The notes below the pieces were generated by a model. The model had not been told where the DNA came from, ran no database searches, and worked only from the letters and a program-made list of their open reading frames with translations. 64,000 nt of DNA from Bacteroidota bacterium. GTDB taxonomy: Bacteria; Bacteroidota; Ignavibacteria; Ignavibacteriales; Ignavibacteriaceae. Below, in pieces: positions 63,079 through 64,000 of this stretch (its first letter is position 1; every line of letters starts with the position of its first letter). Made by a program: the position numbers and the translations under genes. The stretch lies in NCBI GenBank assembly GCA_021777835.1, contig JAJYDC010000002.1, positions 62,001 to 126,000 of the forward strand, read 5' to 3'.

Positions 63079-64000
63079 TATTACTTCAAATCTTATATCT
63101 GCCCGTATATTCCTGCCGGAATTTATATTGCTGGATACTATTGTTGCCATATCATTATCTGTTTTCATCAGTGACAAGTCTTCATTATTTACCGTAATTA
63201 TATTAATAATAATTGCTAGCCTTGTGCTTATATATTTTATTGGAAGCAAGAGAAGAAAAGAACTTGAGGAAATTAAAGGTATTATTAATAGTATTAGAAC
63301 CAATAAAATAGCCGACCCTAATGAAATAAGATTAAGTAAGAACCTATCCGGACTTCAGGAAGTCATTAAGAAGATGTTTGAAAAGACGAAAGGAGATATT
63401 GAATATCTTCAGCGACTTGAGAGGATTAGGACGGAGTTTCTCGCGAATGTATCACATGAACTACGTACACCTATTTTTGCTATTCAAGGTTATATCGAGA
63501 CACTTCTTAATGGTGCAATAAATGATAATAATGTTAATATAAATTTCTTGGAGAAAGCAAACAATCATACACTTAATCTTAATAACCTTTTGAACGATCT
63601 TATAGATATTTCAATGATTGAATCGGGCGAAATGAAAATGAGTTTTAGATACTTCAATATAAATGAATATCTTAAGGGTATTGTGCAGGACCTAATGCCA
63701 ATGGCTGAGGAGAAGAATATTAAACTCATATATCATCAGGTTAATGACAGACTACAGCTTTTTGGAGATAAGAATAAATTAAGGCAGGCATTGGTTAATT
63801 TGATTCAAAATGCAATTAAATATACTGAAACGGGGCAAGTAGAAGTCTTTGTTGAAGATGAGCCCAAATATGCAAGGATAATTGTGAAAGACTCCGGATT
63901 TGGAATTGCAGAGGAGGATTTGAGCAGAATTTTCGAAAGGTTTTATCGAGTTGACAAGGCAAGATCAAGGGCAGTAGGCGGCACAGGTCTTGGATTAGCT
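63071..64000 (+). CDS. Sensor histidine kinase, PhoR-like, 3' end cut by the window
   Basis: The frame is open for 310 codons to the end of the window. Two membrane helices (about residues 14-31 and 37-57) are separated by a very short loop. The HisKA domain has His129 in ANVSHELRTPIFAIQGY. The HATPase domain is visible with NLIQNAIKYTETG, DSGFGIAEED and the start of G2 (GGTGLGLA) at the edge. The start is uncertain: TTG at 63071 overlaps the regulator stop by 8 bp, and GTG 63047 or TTG 63050 are in frame; none has a strong ribosome-binding site. Paired with the regulator upstream it is a probable PhoR-type phosphate or envelope sensor. Confidence 0.85.
   Translation, partial: MNNITSNLISARIFLPEFILLDTIVAISLSVFISDKSSLFTVIILIIIASLVLIYFIGSKRRKELEEIKGIINSIRTNKIADPNEIRLSKNLSGLQEVIKKMFEKTKGDIEYLQRLERIRTEFLANVSHELRTPIFAIQGYIETLLNGAINDNNVNINFLEKANNHTLNLNNLLNDLIDISMIESGEMKMSFRYFNINEYLKGIVQDLMPMAEEKNIKLIYHQVNDRLQLFGDKNKLRQALVNLIQNAIKYTETGQVEVFVEDEPKYARIIVKDSGFGIAEEDLSRIFERFYRVDKARSRAVGGTGLGLA

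Overview
This is an AT-rich, gene-dense chromosomal segment. It most likely comes from the Ignavibacteria or a near relative on the Bacteroidota/Chlorobi branch. The assignment is an inference from gene content: a type IX secretion system (T9SS; PorU, PorV) with cargo carrying NYPNPFNPTT-type C-terminal sorting domains, an alternative complex III (ACIII) operon joined to an aa3-type oxidase with the A2 'YS' signature, and one excellent match to the Bacteroidota promoter consensus (TTTG-N19-TAnnTTTG).

Layout. 1-1.9 kb is accessory: the tail of an IS256-type transposase, a small T9SS cargo protein and tRNA-Glu(CTC). 2.1-4.1 kb is a tight run of a [2Fe-2S] ferredoxin, endonuclease III, an HD-domain protein and a peroxiredoxin, closed by a terminator-like hairpin. 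4.3-16.8 kb is a secretion and surface block: porU, porV, an M6-like protein that has lost its zinc motif, a predicted gluzincin/beta-propeller/barrel protein and a DUF5683-like protein, ended by a strong terminator. 16.9-28.6 kb is housekeeping: der, upp, a TPR protein, a Rel/Spo enzyme, ruvX, a CdaR-like protein, tmk, a ctp protease, then a glcD/glcF pair. 29.0-43.9 kb is one large respiratory operon: actA, a small membrane protein, actB, actC, a fused actD-actE, actF, a cytochrome c, SCO, cox1, cox3, cox4, cox2, ctaB and an unrecognised polytopic membrane/cytochrome c protein. 43.9-44.6 kb is a convergent intergenic region with a six-copy 11-bp tandem repeat and hairpins. 44.6-46.9 kb (minus strand) holds an M24 peptidase and a histidine kinase with a degenerate receiver. 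47.1-52.4 kb has glucan phosphorylase, an unknown protein, def and fmt. 52.7-56.8 kb is a transsulfuration cluster of three PLP enzymes. 56.8-64 kb has a putative outer-membrane protein, xseA, xseB, dxs, an oxidoreductase and a PhoB/PhoR-like two-component pair, the kinase being cut by the window end.

How the parts work together. ACIII (quinol to cytochrome c) and the oxidase (cytochrome c to O2) are encoded head to tail with heme A and CuA assembly factors (CtaB, SCO) and several c-type cytochromes, so the operon looks self-sufficient for the terminal part of an aerobic chain. Cox2 has no fused heme domain, and the extra membrane-bound cytochromes may do that job. PorU and PorV process and carry cargo with C-terminal sorting domains, three of which are visible here (PorU itself, the M6-like protein and the small protein near the left edge).

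Most of the window is ordinary core genome. The points most worth a second look are the actD-actE fusion, the polytopic membrane protein fused to a cytochrome c domain, the M6-like pseudoprotease beside porV, the 11-bp repeat array, and the promoter and palindrome in front of the respiratory operon.
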